A stretch of DNA of 64,000 bases from Pectobacterium parmentieri (GCF_001742145.1 NZ_CP015749.1:2418001-2482000); one strand, 5' to 3'. Counted from the first letter of the stretch, positions 1 to 8,593 are shown. The notes: a model not told the origin generated them from the sequence alone. Program-made: numbers and translations.

Positions 1-513
1 TACGGTATATCCCGTAGCATTACGCGCCACATCGGCCTGAGCCTGCGCAGCGCTCAGATCCGCTTTCGCTGTCTCAGCAGCAGCCTTTATCTGATCGTAG
101 GCTGAAGCGGATATAGCACCTGCAACGACCAGGCCACGATAACGCGCTTCGTCATCGATCGCCTGCTTGGCCCGGGCCCGGGCAGCAGTAACGGCCTGCT
201 GCTGGGCTTGTGACTGCAAGCTGAGATCGACGGGGTCCAAACGCATCAAAGGCTGACCGCGTTTCACGGTCTGGCCGGTGTCCACCAGACGTTCAAGAAT
301 TTTGCCTTGCACCCGAAAACCCAGATCGCTTTGAATTCGGGCGACGACGACGCCAGTAAACGAGCGAGCAATCTCAGCGGCGCTTACCACGGTCGCCGCT
401 CTCACCAGAGGAGGCAGATTGCGGGGATCGTCGACGTCAGAAGCGTCACCGCACGCCACCAGGGCGAGAGGCAACAGGCAAACAGCGATAGTGGTAGATT
501 TGAGCCGAAGCAT
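1..513 (-). CDS. RND efflux periplasmic adaptor (membrane fusion) lipoprotein, 3' end outside window
   Basis: The frame is open from an ATG at 511-513 to the left edge, giving the first 171 residues. The N-terminus MLRLKSTTIAVCLLPLALVAC is a lipoprotein signal ending in the lipobox LVAC, so the mature protein should be tethered by Cys21. It continues with the lipoyl-like beta hairpin (LGFRVQGKILERLVDTGQTV) and an Ala/Gln-rich coiled-coil hairpin typical of HlyD/AcrA adaptors. The adaptor bridges an inner-membrane RND pump and an outer-membrane factor; the pump gene would be expected just left of the window (inference). The tetR repressor lies immediately upstream on the same strand and an operator-like palindrome sits at 561-584, so repression by that TetR is likely. 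Confidence 0.88.
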   Translation of the reverse strand, partial: MLRLKSTTIAVCLLPLALVACGDASDVDDPRNLPPLVRAATVVSAAEIARSFTGVVVARIQSDLGFRVQGKILERLVDTGQTVKRGQPLMRLDPVDLSLQSQAQQQAVTAARARAKQAIDDEARYRGLVVAGAISASAYDQIKAAAETAKADLSAAQAQADVARNATGYTV

Positions 514-560
514 GGGTTCCCTTATTACATTAACAGGACAGAAACCGCATTCTCCAACCA

Positions 561-584
561 GTGACCAATATTGTCAATGGTCAC
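561..584. promoter_or_regulatory. Operator-like palindrome GTGACCA-N10-TGGTCAC (copy 1)
   Basis: A perfect 7-bp inverted repeat with a 10-bp spacer lies between the tetR stop (589) and the adaptor start (513). The same arms and spacing recur at 1242-1265 on the other side of tetR. Two matched copies at both outward edges of a repressor gene strongly suggest the binding site of that repressor. Confidence 0.7.
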
Positions 585-588
585 ATCT

Positions 589-1203
589 TTAAGGTGCCAG
601 ACTACGTAATATCAACGACGACAGTAATACCGCCGCTGATGCTGCCGTATCCAGGTTGTATTGCAATTGAACAGGGCTGATATAAGGGAGCATAACCAGA
701 TAGATCGCATTCGCCGTCTCATCTAACGGCGTCTTGCGTTCAAACTCCCCAGATTGTCGTCCCTCAAGAAGAATTTGCTGAATAAGCTGGCGTAGCTTTT
801 CTTCATATGCCGCGGCTGAAGGCCACCGGTCGCGAGAGGATACCGCGGCAATATCATAAATCTTGCGGTCATGAAAAAATAAGTCGCTACACGCTTCTGT
901 CAAGGCTCTGAACAGGCGTCTCAGCTTTTCTGAAGCGGTTGGCGCATCCACGATCGCTGAATTGACAATATCCATAATCATCGCCAGCCGGTTAGCGCAG
1001 ATCACCTCGCCGATAGCCTGTTTGGAATCAAAAAATTTGTAGATATATGCCTTAGAAAAACCAATCGCTTTGGCCAGATCGGACACGGCTGTCTTTTCAT
1101 ATCCAAAATGTCCGAAGTGCTCAGTGGCAGCGTCAACAATCTGATCGCGGACGCTATGGTCCGACGGGCCGCGTGGGGAATGTGTATTCATATGTGTAGT
1201 CAT
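589..1203 (-). CDS. TetR/AcrR-family transcriptional repressor of the efflux locus
   Basis: A 204-residue protein, normal for TetR regulators. The N-terminal DNA-binding domain has the family helix-turn-helix at about residues 38-58 (TAVSDLAKAIGFSKAYIYKF), followed by an all-helical ligand-binding region that I cannot assign to a ligand. The gene sits between the adaptor gene (same strand, downstream) and the outer-membrane factor (divergent). Identical palindromes at 561-584 and 1242-1265 bracket it, implying control of both transcription units and probably autoregulation. Substrate-induced derepression of the pump is the usual role (family knowledge); the inducer is unknown. The start at 1203 has only a weak ribosome site, and a second ATG at 1191 is possible. 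Confidence 0.88.
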   Translation of the reverse strand: MTTHMNTHSPRGPSDHSVRDQIVDAATEHFGHFGYEKTAVSDLAKAIGFSKAYIYKFFDSKQAIGEVICANRLAMIMDIVNSAIVDAPTASEKLRRLFRALTEACSDLFFHDRKIYDIAAVSSRDRWPSAAAYEEKLRQLIQQILLEGRQSGEFERKTPLDETANAIYLVMLPYISPVQLQYNLDTAASAAVLLSSLILRSLAP

Positions 1204-1241
1204 GTTTCCAGCTTAGCTCATCGGGTCTTGATTGACAACGA

Positions 1242-1265
1242 GTGACCAATACGTAATATGGTCAC
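1242..1265. promoter_or_regulatory. Operator-like palindrome GTGACCA-N10-TGGTCAC (copy 2)
   Basis: The same 7-10-7 perfect palindrome as at 561-584, here in the divergent promoter between tetR (start 1203) and the outer-membrane factor (start 1291). It overlaps an upstream in-frame ATG at 1258, a further reason to place the factor's real start at 1291. Confidence 0.72.
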
Positions 1266-1290
1266 ATCATTTTTGGCTCAAGGAATTACT

Positions 1291-2778
1291 ATGTCATCCC
1301 TCCATCCCCTTGCCTTGGTTGTAGCCGCTAGCTTAATGGCGGGTTGTGCGGTTGGACCGGATTATCATCGCCCGGACGCTCCGCTGTCGGATCGTTATCA
1401 GGCGCAATCTGTCGCAAAACAATCTGCTGCGCAACAATCCATCGAAAAACAAGGAAACGCAATCCAGTCGACCAACATTGCGGTCTGGTGGGAGGGCTTC
1501 AATGATCCCTTACTGAGTGAGCTAGTTTCAAGCGCACTCGCACAGAATCTTGATTTAGCCCAGGCGTCTGCGCGGGTGATCCAGTCACGCGCCGGGCTTG
1601 GTGCGGCAACTGCGGCTCTGCTGCCATCGGGCAGCATCAGCGGACAAGGTGCCCGCGCCTATCAGTCTGTTGAAACGCCACAAGGTCGGCTACTCAACTC
1701 GACTCCTGGCTATAATCGCTACGGGAATGCCTATGAAACCGACCTTAACGCAAGCTGGGAGCTTGATATATTCGGTGGTCTGAGGCGCGATCGTCAGGCG
1801 GCACTGGCTGACTATCAGGCTTCAGAGGCTGGCGTCACGGCCACTCGTCTAGCCGTCGCCGCGCAGACTGCCGATATCTATATTACTCTGCGCGGATTAC
1901 AAGCTCGCCTGGAGATCGCCAATAGACAGGTCAATACCCAGCAAGAACTGCGGGACAAAGTACAGCTACTCCACAGCAAAGGGCTCGCCGCAGAGTATCA
2001 AGTCCGTCAGGCCGAGGGCACGCTTTCACAGGTTCAGGCAACCGTGCCGGTTCTTCAGACCGGGATAGATAGCGCGATGAACGCGCTGGACGTCATGCTC
2101 GGCACGCCTCCCGGAACCCATCGCACTCAGTTGGCTTCTCCGGGTGCCATTCCACAGCCCCCACAGTTCATACCAACGGGTACACCTGCCGATCTGCTAC
2201 GTCGCAGACCTGACATTATCGTAGCCGAACGCCATCTCGCGGCATCCAACGCACGTATCGGGGTCGCCATCAGCGAGTATTATCCTAAATTCTCACTCAG
2301 CGCATTACTCGGTAGTACAACGTCAGTATCGAGCGGCAATCTGTTCTCCAACGGCGCTAGCCAATCGGCGGGTGTATTGGGGTTACGCTGGCGGCTATTC
2401 GATTTCGGCCGTATTAACGCTCAGATCGATCAGGCTAAGGGGCAAGAAGCCGAAGCATTGGCAGCTTACCGCCTGTCAGTATTAAGCGCGACCGAAGACG
2501 TTGAGAACGCGTTCTCGGCACTGCTCAATCGCGAGACGCAGACAACAACATTAACCGCAGGCGAAACTGCGTTGGCTAGCGCACGCCAGTCATCTTTCAT
2601 CGCTTACCAGAAAGGGACAGCCAGTCTGATTGACGTCCTGCACAACGATGAAACCCTGTTGCAGATTTCCGACGCCAGAGCGCAGGCCCAGACGGAATCT
2701 GCACGCGCAACTGTCGCCGCATTCAAAGCTCTCGGCGGCGGCTGGCAGCCTCCAGAAGCCACCAAGAGGATGCCCTAA
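1291..2778 (+). CDS. Outer-membrane efflux lipoprotein, NodT/OprM (TolC-like) family
   Basis: A 495-residue outer-membrane factor of a tripartite pump. The chosen start gives MSSLHPLALVVAASLMAGC, a lipoprotein signal with lipobox LMAGC and acylated Cys19, and is preceded by AAGGAA; the longer frame from 1258 would bury the signal and overlap the operator. The mature start GPDYHRP is typical of the NodT family, and the two-repeat TolC fold is apparent (WWEGFNDPLLSELV near the start of repeat 1, LLRRRPDIIVAERHL opening repeat 2). It forms the trimeric exit duct for substrates captured by the adaptor encoded across the promoter region. It is probably under the TetR operator at 1242-1265, with the SDR gene downstream perhaps co-transcribed. 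Confidence 0.92.
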   Translation: MSSLHPLALVVAASLMAGCAVGPDYHRPDAPLSDRYQAQSVAKQSAAQQSIEKQGNAIQSTNIAVWWEGFNDPLLSELVSSALAQNLDLAQASARVIQSRAGLGAATAALLPSGSISGQGARAYQSVETPQGRLLNSTPGYNRYGNAYETDLNASWELDIFGGLRRDRQAALADYQASEAGVTATRLAVAAQTADIYITLRGLQARLEIANRQVNTQQELRDKVQLLHSKGLAAEYQVRQAEGTLSQVQATVPVLQTGIDSAMNALDVMLGTPPGTHRTQLASPGAIPQPPQFIPTGTPADLLRRRPDIIVAERHLAASNARIGVAISEYYPKFSLSALLGSTTSVSSGNLFSNGASQSAGVLGLRWRLFDFGRINAQIDQAKGQEAEALAAYRLSVLSATEDVENAFSALLNRETQTTTLTAGETALASARQSSFIAYQKGTASLIDVLHNDETLLQISDARAQAQTESARATVAAFKALGGGWQPPEATKRMP

Positions 2779-2855
2779 AACATCTGCGACCTGAGCGCAA
2801 ACATGCCACCAACAGTCACCTGCACCATTCACAATAAACAACCGGAATTATTAAC

Positions 2856-3641
2856 ATGACAGTAAAAAACAATGCATGGGTGCTCATCACAGGAGCTTCA
2901 GGCGGATTTGGCGAAGAGTTCGCGAGGCAATATGCCGCCCAAGGAAGATCGCTCATCCTGGTGGCACGTCGGCTCAATAAGCTTGAAATACTCGCAAAGG
3001 AACTACGCGAGCGTTTTCACATCGATGTCATGGTTGAACAAGCCGATCTTTCTGTGATTACCGCAATCAGCGATCTGCACAGTCGACTACAGGAACAAAA
3101 TATTGTGGTTGATATATTAATTAATAATGCTGGCCATGGTTTGCAGGGCAGCTTTTTGGATCAACCGCTGGATGACGCGCTGGACATGATCAATCTGGAT
3201 ATCGCAAGTTTGACAGCAATGACCCGGATCTTTGCAGAAGATATGCGCCTCAGACGTAAAGGACATATTTTGATGGTCGCCAGCCTGTTGTCCTATCAGG
3301 GCGTAAAGAATTTTGCCGTTTACTCAGCAGCGAAAGCATATGTGCTCCGATTCTCCGATGCTCTGCATCGTGAGCTTAAAAGCGACGGCATCACCGTCAC
3401 CGCGCTTTGCCCGGGCATGTCTGACACCGGCTTTGCTACCGTCGCCAAACAGAAAGTAACCCCTCTATTAAAAGGGGTAATGATGCAGCCTAAACCTGTT
3501 GTACAGGCTGGCATCCGAGCGCTTCAGGCCGGACGAATGAGCGTTGTTCCGGGGATGGGAAATAAGGCAATTACATTGCTGACCTGGGCCACTCCACGCT
3601 GGTTACATCAGGCCATCATGGCCCGCGTGATGGGTGTATAA
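2856..3641 (+). CDS. Short-chain dehydrogenase/reductase (SDR)
   Basis: A 261-residue classical SDR. The nucleotide-binding TGASGGFG lies at residues 12-19, NNAG at 90-93, and the catalytic YxxxK is Tyr156/Lys160 with an upstream serine near 143. The arginines after beta-strand 2 (VARRL) favour NADP(H). The substrate is not evident. It lies 77 bp after the efflux outer-membrane factor on the same strand with no obvious terminator between them, so it may be co-expressed with the pump and modify a substrate of it; that link is inference from position. The C-terminal helix-rich tail (ITLLTWATPRWLHQAIMARV) resembles the membrane-associated tail of DltE-like SDRs. Confidence 0.85.
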   Translation: MTVKNNAWVLITGASGGFGEEFARQYAAQGRSLILVARRLNKLEILAKELRERFHIDVMVEQADLSVITAISDLHSRLQEQNIVVDILINNAGHGLQGSFLDQPLDDALDMINLDIASLTAMTRIFAEDMRLRRKGHILMVASLLSYQGVKNFAVYSAAKAYVLRFSDALHRELKSDGITVTALCPGMSDTGFATVAKQKVTPLLKGVMMQPKPVVQAGIRALQAGRMSVVPGMGNKAITLLTWATPRWLHQAIMARVMGV

Positions 3642-3851
3642 AACGCAGCCCATGCGTTTGTGTTCAATCTCAGAAGAGTGAAATCACACAACGGTGGCGG
3701 GTATGGCGAAAGCGCTATCCGCTCCTTCATCCTCCAGAAAATGTCTCTTTGTCCGCCAGCACAGGACAGTATCTTTTATATTGCCGATAATTTATCCTCT
3801 CCCGCCTTTCGTCATTGACCTATAAATAAGAAAAAGTAAGAGCCTGCACCT

Positions 3852-5351
3852 ATGATTCCATCCTCCAATGCAACGCCGACGTTGGTTCAATCAACCACGT
3901 CAACGCTTGCGGCCTTACGCTCGCCCTCGCTGCTGATGCGAGAAATTTTGGCAGGCACTATCACCGCGCTAGCGCTTATTCCAGAGGTGATTTCATTTTC
4001 TATCATCGCGGGCGTAGACCCCAAAGTCAGCCTGATCGCCTCTATCGTGTTGTGTTTCACCATGTCCTTTCTCGGTGGCAGACCGGCGATGGTTACCGCG
4101 GCGGCAGGTGCAGTGGCGCTGGTTATTGGCCCGATGGTGCACGCGCACGGCGTGGCCTATATTCTGCCCGCGGTGATTATGGCGGGACTTATCCAGATTC
4201 TGTTTGGGCTGGCTGGGTTGGCGAGAATGATGCGCTACATCCCCCGCTCGGTGATGATCGGTTTCGTGAATGCGCTAGGCATCCTGATTTTCGCCGCACA
4301 GGTGCCGCATGTTTACGGGCAATCTTCGCTGGTCTGGTTACTGTTTGCGTTAACGGTAGCGATTGTCTTGCTGCTACCTTATGTGGTGAAAAGTATTCCT
4401 GCACCGCTGGTGGCGATTGTGGCCGTGACAGCGATTGCCATGTTTACTGGCATCACGGTGCCTAACGTCGGCGATGCTGGCCCTATGCAGCCCGGATTGC
4501 CAAGTTTCACTCAATGGCTGGTGCCATTCAATTTTGAAACGCTACGCATCATCTGGCCGACCGCGCTCAGCATTGCCTTCGTCGGGCTGATGGAATCGCT
4601 GCTAACCGCAAAACTGGTCGACGACATCACGGATACCCCGTCCAGCAAGCGCCGCGAATGCTGGGGGCTGGGAGTTTCAAATATCTTTGCCGGATTCTAC
4701 GGCGGCATTGCCGGGTGTGCGATGATCGGGCAAACCGTGGTCAATGTGGAGTTAGGGAAAGCGCGAACACGTATCTCTACTCTCGCCGCCGCACTGGTGC
4801 TGTTGCTACTGGTAACAGGTCTGAGCGAAATCATGGCTAAGATTCCGATGGTCGTGCTGGCAGGAATTATGATGATTGTCGCGCTGAAAACGATGAACTG
4901 GCATAGCCTGCACCCCACCACGCTAAAACGGATGCCGCTATCGGAAACGCTGGTGGTCGTGGTAACGGTTATCGCCACCGTCTCAACGGGGAATCTGGCT
5001 ATCGGCGTGGCGGGTGGCGTTATCTTTGCCATCCTGCTGTTTGCACGCCGCGTGGCGCACGTCATTCATGCGGAACGTCGCGTGAGCGAAGACGGGCAGT
5101 CGGTGCACTACACGGTACGCGGGCCGCTATTCTTCGGCAGCAGCAACGATCTCTTCGAGCACTTCCTGTATGCGCAGGACCCACAGAACGTCACTATCGA
5201 CCTGACGCACGCCCAAATCTGGGATGCCTCCAGCGTGGCGGCGCTCGACGCGATCGAAACCCGCTATCACCGTTACGAGGCGAAAGTCGCGATCGTCGGG
5301 CTGGATAACCACAGTAGCAAAATCCACCAGCGCCTGTCAGGGCATCTCTGA
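3852..5351 (+). CDS. SulP-family anion transporter with C-terminal STAS domain
   Basis: A 499-residue inner-membrane protein. The first ~400 residues are a chain of hydrophobic segments with the SulP sequence style (ALIPEVISFSIIAGVDPKVS, GGRPAMVTAAAGAVAL, IPRSVMIGFVNALGI), and residues ~417-499 form a cytoplasmic STAS domain with the D-x-S-S-type turn (WDASSVAALD). The family exchanges or symports sulfate, bicarbonate or dicarboxylates (family knowledge); the substrate here cannot be read from sequence. The gene stands alone between the SDR and the dehydratase. The ribosome site before the ATG is weak (AAAAGTAAGAG). The 210-bp stretch before it (3642-3851) shows no other gene. Confidence 0.88.
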   Translation: MIPSSNATPTLVQSTTSTLAALRSPSLLMREILAGTITALALIPEVISFSIIAGVDPKVSLIASIVLCFTMSFLGGRPAMVTAAAGAVALVIGPMVHAHGVAYILPAVIMAGLIQILFGLAGLARMMRYIPRSVMIGFVNALGILIFAAQVPHVYGQSSLVWLLFALTVAIVLLLPYVVKSIPAPLVAIVAVTAIAMFTGITVPNVGDAGPMQPGLPSFTQWLVPFNFETLRIIWPTALSIAFVGLMESLLTAKLVDDITDTPSSKRRECWGLGVSNIFAGFYGGIAGCAMIGQTVVNVELGKARTRISTLAAALVLLLLVTGLSEIMAKIPMVVLAGIMMIVALKTMNWHSLHPTTLKRMPLSETLVVVVTVIATVSTGNLAIGVAGGVIFAILLFARRVAHVIHAERRVSEDGQSVHYTVRGPLFFGSSNDLFEHFLYAQDPQNVTIDLTHAQIWDASSVAALDAIETRYHRYEAKVAIVGLDNHSSKIHQRLSGHL

Positions 5352-5458
5352 GTCACTCGGCGTTAGAAGGTGGCAACCATTGTGACATCATCGTTGACAA
5401 CCCGCTCATCTCTGTGAGTAGATTCAATGCTAAGCCAGCTAACTTAAGGAAAGCGTTG

Positions 5459-6640
5459 ATGAAAATTACCGATGTGCGCGTAATTTTAGCGAATCGCTAT
5501 ATGTTTGTTGAAGTCACCACCGATGAGGGGCTGACGGGCATTGGCGAATCCGGTGCATGGGGCTTTCTCGATGCGTCCAAAGGTGCAGTGGAGGCATTGC
5601 GCACTTACCTGATCGGGCAAGATCCGCTACGCATTGAGCACCACTGGCAGTATATGTACCGCTGCTGGCATTTTCGCGGTGCCGCCATCATGGGCGCTAT
5701 CAGCGCCATCGATATCGCCCTGTGGGACATCGCGGGCAAGTATTACGATACGCCGGTTTATAACCTGCTGGGCGGGCGCTGCCGTGACAAGGCGCGTGTT
5801 TATGCGCATGCGGGAGGACGCACCACCGAAGAAACCATCGCCAATCTGAAAAAAGCCAAAGCTGACGGTTTTACCGCAATTGGTCATCTGACACCTTTTC
5901 TGGATGAATCGCGTGATACGCCCTATTTCACCACCCACGCCAAAGAGATCGGCGAAGCCATCGAGCGCATCGGCCTCTACCGGGAAGCGGTCGGTAACGA
6001 TGTCGACCTCTGTATCGAAGTCCACCGTCGCCTAAAGCCCGCCGATGCTGTGGTGTTCGCACGCGGCATTGAGCCGTTTTATCCCTATTTTATTGAAGAC
6101 CCTATCGGCGCGGATAACTTCGATTCCATGGCGGAAGTGGCCGACAAAATCAATATTCCTATTGCCACGGGTGAACGCCTGAATAATCCGCAGGAGTTCG
6201 CGATGCTGATTCGCCGTAATGCGGTCGCCTATGTGCGTCCTGATGTCTGCATGTGCGGCGGGATTACCGGCGCGAAAAAAGTAGCAGCATTGGCAGAGGC
6301 CAATGATTTGATGGTGGTACCGCATAACCCGCTTAGCCCCGTCTCAACCGCTGCCTGTTTACAGATTGCCGTCAGCATCCCGAACTTTGCGCTGCTGGAG
6401 TATCCGGGGGATGATCAACCTGCACTGTCAGAAAAATTTGGTGCGACGGGTGTAGAGAACGGCGTGCGGAAAAAAGACGTCGTGAAGAACACGTTCAAAT
6501 GCGTAGATGGATTTATGGAGATACCGACACAGTCCGGCATCGGCATTGAGCTGGCGGACGATCTGGAAAACCGCTTCCCCTACCGCCGTCGCGGCCTGAA
6601 AACCCGACTGCACATCGACGGTTCCGTCGTCGATCAGTAA
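5459..6640 (+). CDS. Enolase-superfamily sugar-acid dehydratase (mandelate racemase/muconate lactonizing type)
   Basis: A 393-residue enzyme of the enolase superfamily, which abstracts the alpha proton of a carboxylate sugar using Mg2+. N-terminal capping domain (residues 1-~120, MKITDVRVILANRYMFVEVT) and a (beta/alpha)7-beta barrel. Metal and catalytic positions visible: E187-x-H189 (CIEVHRR), E213 (FIEDPIG), E239 (TGERLNN) and H289 (VPHNPLSP). This ligand pattern resembles galactonate/mannonate dehydratases and RspA-like proteins, but the first ligand is Glu rather than Asp, so the substrate is left open. The ATG at 5459 has AAGGA upstream and fits the usual family start; the open frame to 5414 would add 15 unneeded residues. 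No uptake or regulatory partner lies beside it apart from the SulP gene upstream. Confidence 0.85.
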   Translation: MKITDVRVILANRYMFVEVTTDEGLTGIGESGAWGFLDASKGAVEALRTYLIGQDPLRIEHHWQYMYRCWHFRGAAIMGAISAIDIALWDIAGKYYDTPVYNLLGGRCRDKARVYAHAGGRTTEETIANLKKAKADGFTAIGHLTPFLDESRDTPYFTTHAKEIGEAIERIGLYREAVGNDVDLCIEVHRRLKPADAVVFARGIEPFYPYFIEDPIGADNFDSMAEVADKINIPIATGERLNNPQEFAMLIRRNAVAYVRPDVCMCGGITGAKKVAALAEANDLMVVPHNPLSPVSTAACLQIAVSIPNFALLEYPGDDQPALSEKFGATGVENGVRKKDVVKNTFKCVDGFMEIPTQSGIGIELADDLENRFPYRRRGLKTRLHIDGSVVDQ

Positions 6641-6707
6641 GAGCGCGTAGACAGGTCGTGATCCGTCACTGATAGCGCCACGACCTGCCAAATCAGCATG
6701 CCGTTCG

Positions 6708-7337
6708 TCAATTACCCATGAGGGCGTAGCCGCATTCTATGCTGGCTGTGTCGATGCCCTGTCCTATAACAGCGCGACATTGCTCAATCTGATATAACGC
6801 CGCTGTTACCTGCGTAATATCAGCAGGGGCAAAGCGTGATGATAGATTTTCCGACAATTTCGCCATGATGCCGCTTTCCTCTAACGGATGCTCCGCACAC
6901 CCCAGCGGAAAAGCAATGCGCTCACCCACCACAATTTCCCCCCGAGTGATGACTTCAACCTGCAACACCGGACGGCGCGCCTGCGCCATAAGCTGGTCAA
7001 GCTCGGGAGACACCTCAACGTGAACCTTATCGGCCAGCGCCAAAAGTGCCGGATTGGTTAAGGTATCGCCCGCACTCCAGCGATGGCGTGGAATACGGTA
7101 GGCAAGACAGGCCAGTGCAAATTGCAGGCTGAACTGCATATCCGTCGCATTTTGCGGCCGGGTATCCATAAAGTCAGCGGCCAGCCTCTGGCGACCTTTA
7201 ACGCGAATAACGTCGATGCTGTGCGGCGCTAGTGCCAGTTCGTGCTGTACGCGTTCGAAGGATTCCAGAGCGGTATGGATCCAGCGGTAGGTCGGATACG
7301 CTTCTGCACCTGGCGCGCGTCCTGTGGAGGCAACTGC
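6708..7337 (-). pseudogene. MmgE/PrpD-family C-terminal fragment
   Basis: The readable frame runs from just after a stop at 7338-7340 to 6708. It carries the family landmark AYPTYRWIHTALESFE near its beginning and continues with FMDTRPQNATDMQFSLQFAL, both seen in the C-terminal half of MmgE/PrpD proteins (2-methylcitrate dehydratase, cis-aconitate decarboxylase, iminodisuccinate epimerase). Family members are about 450 residues, whereas only about 210 codons remain, and I see no N-terminal half upstream before the DUF1348 gene. Family-like protein sequence upstream of the first ATG (7167-7169) shows this is a truncated gene rather than a short intact one. Expression is unlikely. Confidence 0.65.
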
Positions 7338-7447
7338 TCAATGGGCTTCCCTCCACTGCTGTTCAGAACTGCTGAACGTGACGTTCTGGTTGAGAAAACA
7401 CCGGCTAAGACAGTCGTCGTGGGCTTCTTGCGAGATAACCGACTAAT

Positions 7448-7924
7448 TTACAGACCCAGTTCTGACAGACCTGGATGATCATCAGGACGACGCCCCAGTG
7501 GCCAGTAGAACTTACGTTCACCTTCCTTGATAGGCATGTCGTTGATACACGCGTAGCGACGGTACATCAGGCCATCAGCTTCAAATTCCCAGTTCTCGTT
7601 TCCGTAAGAGCGAAACCAGTTACCGGAATCATCATGCCATTCATAAGCATATCGGACCGCGATGCGGTTGCCGTCAAACGCCCATAATTCTTTAATGAGA
7701 CGATACTCAAGTTCTTTTTTCCACTTACGAGCAAGGAACCCTTTGGCTTCTTCACGATTATTTGCGAACTCAGCACGGTTACGCCATTGAGTATCCAGCG
7801 AGTACGCCAGCGATACTTTTTCGGCATCGCGGCTGTTCCAACCATCTTCAGCGAGCCGTACTTTCTCAATCGCCGATTCGCGAGTGAAAGGAGGAAGTGG
7901 CGGGCGAATGTGTGTATCAGACAT
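7448..7924 (-). CDS. DUF1348 / SnoaL-like (NTF2 fold) protein
   Basis: A 158-residue soluble protein. It matches the DUF1348 nuclear-transport-factor-2-like family as I remember it: [20 protein letters not shown] at the N-terminus, the WRNR and [14 protein letters not shown] segments, and the C-terminal [19 protein letters not shown]. The NTF2 cone fold often binds small ligands, but no catalytic role is established for this family. An AGGAGG-like ribosome site precedes the ATG at 7924. The gene reads away from a decayed tetR remnant and a 20-bp palindrome (8144-8163), suggesting it was, or still is, under a TetR regulator; elsewhere members are often paired with such regulators (from memory). 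Confidence 0.85.
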   Translation of the reverse strand: MSDTHIRPPLPPFTRESAIEKVRLAEDGWNSRDAEKVSLAYSLDTQWRNRAEFANNREEAKGFLARKWKKELEYRLIKELWAFDGNRIAVRYAYEWHDDSGNWFRSYGNENWEFEADGLMYRRYACINDMPIKEGERKFYWPLGRRPDDHPGLSELGL

Positions 7925-7984
7925 GGTAAAGCCTCCTGTAAATTTGGATATATCAGTAGAAACCGTCTTTTTAATACTCAGGCC

Positions 7985-8135
7985 TTAAGGAGAGACCCGT
8001 TCCAGCAAAAGGTTCGCAATGTCCCTTGCGGTGTCGGCGGCGCTGCCATCGCCTATCACCTGTGACGGGGTGATAGATAAGTTGCTCAACGGTAGTTAAG
8101 GTTCTTTCTCTGGTAATGGCTGGCTTCGTGTTTAT
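7985..8135 (-). pseudogene. Remnant of a TetR-family regulator
   Basis: On the minus strand, a frame ending at a TAA (7985-7987) reads VIGDGSAADTARDIANLLLE then RVSP, much like a TetR C-terminus. Just upstream, in another frame, ITRERTLTTVEQLIYH resembles the first helix of a TetR DNA-binding domain. Everything between is missing, so the gene appears to have lost most of its interior. Both pieces are short, which limits certainty. The palindrome immediately upstream (8144-8163) supports the reading. Confidence 0.4.
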
Positions 8136-8143
8136 GCGATAAA

Positions 8144-8163
8144 AGTAGAACGATCGTTCTACT
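8144..8163. promoter_or_regulatory. Perfect 20-bp palindrome, TetR-type operator
   Basis: AGTAGAACGATCGTTCTACT is its own reverse complement. Its AGAAC...GTTCT form is common for TetR-family operators. It lies directly upstream of the tetR remnant and the DUF1348 gene. Confidence 0.6.
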
Positions 8164-8325
8164 CAGTCAATAGGTATCTCAAAAAGAATTTTCAAAAAAT
8201 GAAAAAATGCAGTCCGCGTACGATAACGGACGGATCCCATTTGCGAATAGAACCTGAGCTGGAAGCGTCCATTTTTGGCACAAAACGGTCTGTGGGATGA
8301 GGAATGATTCTGAACAGTGAAAAGA

Positions 8326-8347
8326 GTCAGCTCAGAGCTGAGCTGAC
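8326..8347. repeat. Inverted repeat, 10-bp arms, 2-bp spacer
   Basis: GTCAGCTCAG-AG-CTGAGCTGAC is a near-continuous palindrome with no T-tract, so it is more likely a protein site or relic than a terminator. Confidence 0.5.
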
Positions 8348-8458
8348 ACACAGAGGGAACGCATCATTGACGGCTCGAAAAGACGTTAGGCACCGAAGGT
8401 GTGTCACGTTAGTGGGGGAATTCCCGTCAAAAAACGTATTCCCGTCAGAAAAAGAGTG

Positions 8459-8488
8459 CTGAGGGGGTCAGCGATTGGGCCCCCTCAG
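8459..8488. terminator. GC-rich stem-loop CTGAGGGGG / CCCCCTCAG
   Basis: Nine-bp perfect arms with a 12-base loop. It lies 106 bp past the OYE stop on the opposite strand and lacks a strong U-run, so the terminator assignment is weak. Confidence 0.35.
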
Positions 8489-8593
8489 TCGGGCGTGACA
8501 TCCATACTACAGAAAAATGGTTCTGTTTATCACGCACGACACCCGATGAGCCCTTGTATTGACGCTACCTGTCACAGAGATATTGCGCGGTGA

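Larger units (their letters stand above)
8164..8593. other. Gene-poor stretch between the tetR remnant and the OYE gene
   Basis: No convincing coding sequence was found in these 430 bases. It contains two stem-loops (8326-8347 and 8459-8488) and a short direct repeat, ATTCCCGTCAAAAAACG followed by ATTCCCGTCAGAAAAAG, at about 8419-8455. Confidence 0.5.

Noticed and set aside
1258..1290. ATG 1258 as start of the outer-membrane factor
   Set aside because: It lies within the operator palindrome 1242-1265 and would displace the lipoprotein signal; ATG 1291 has AAGGAA upstream and a perfect lipobox context.
4052..4465. 137-codon ORF inside the SulP gene
   Set aside because: A shadow frame of a well-supported transporter gene with no recognisable motif; the same applies to the many long antisense frames in nasA, nasB and cydA.
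8163..8351. 62-codon minus-strand ORF as a gene
   Set aside because: No ribosome site, no recognisable sequence, and it covers two palindromes; considered chance.
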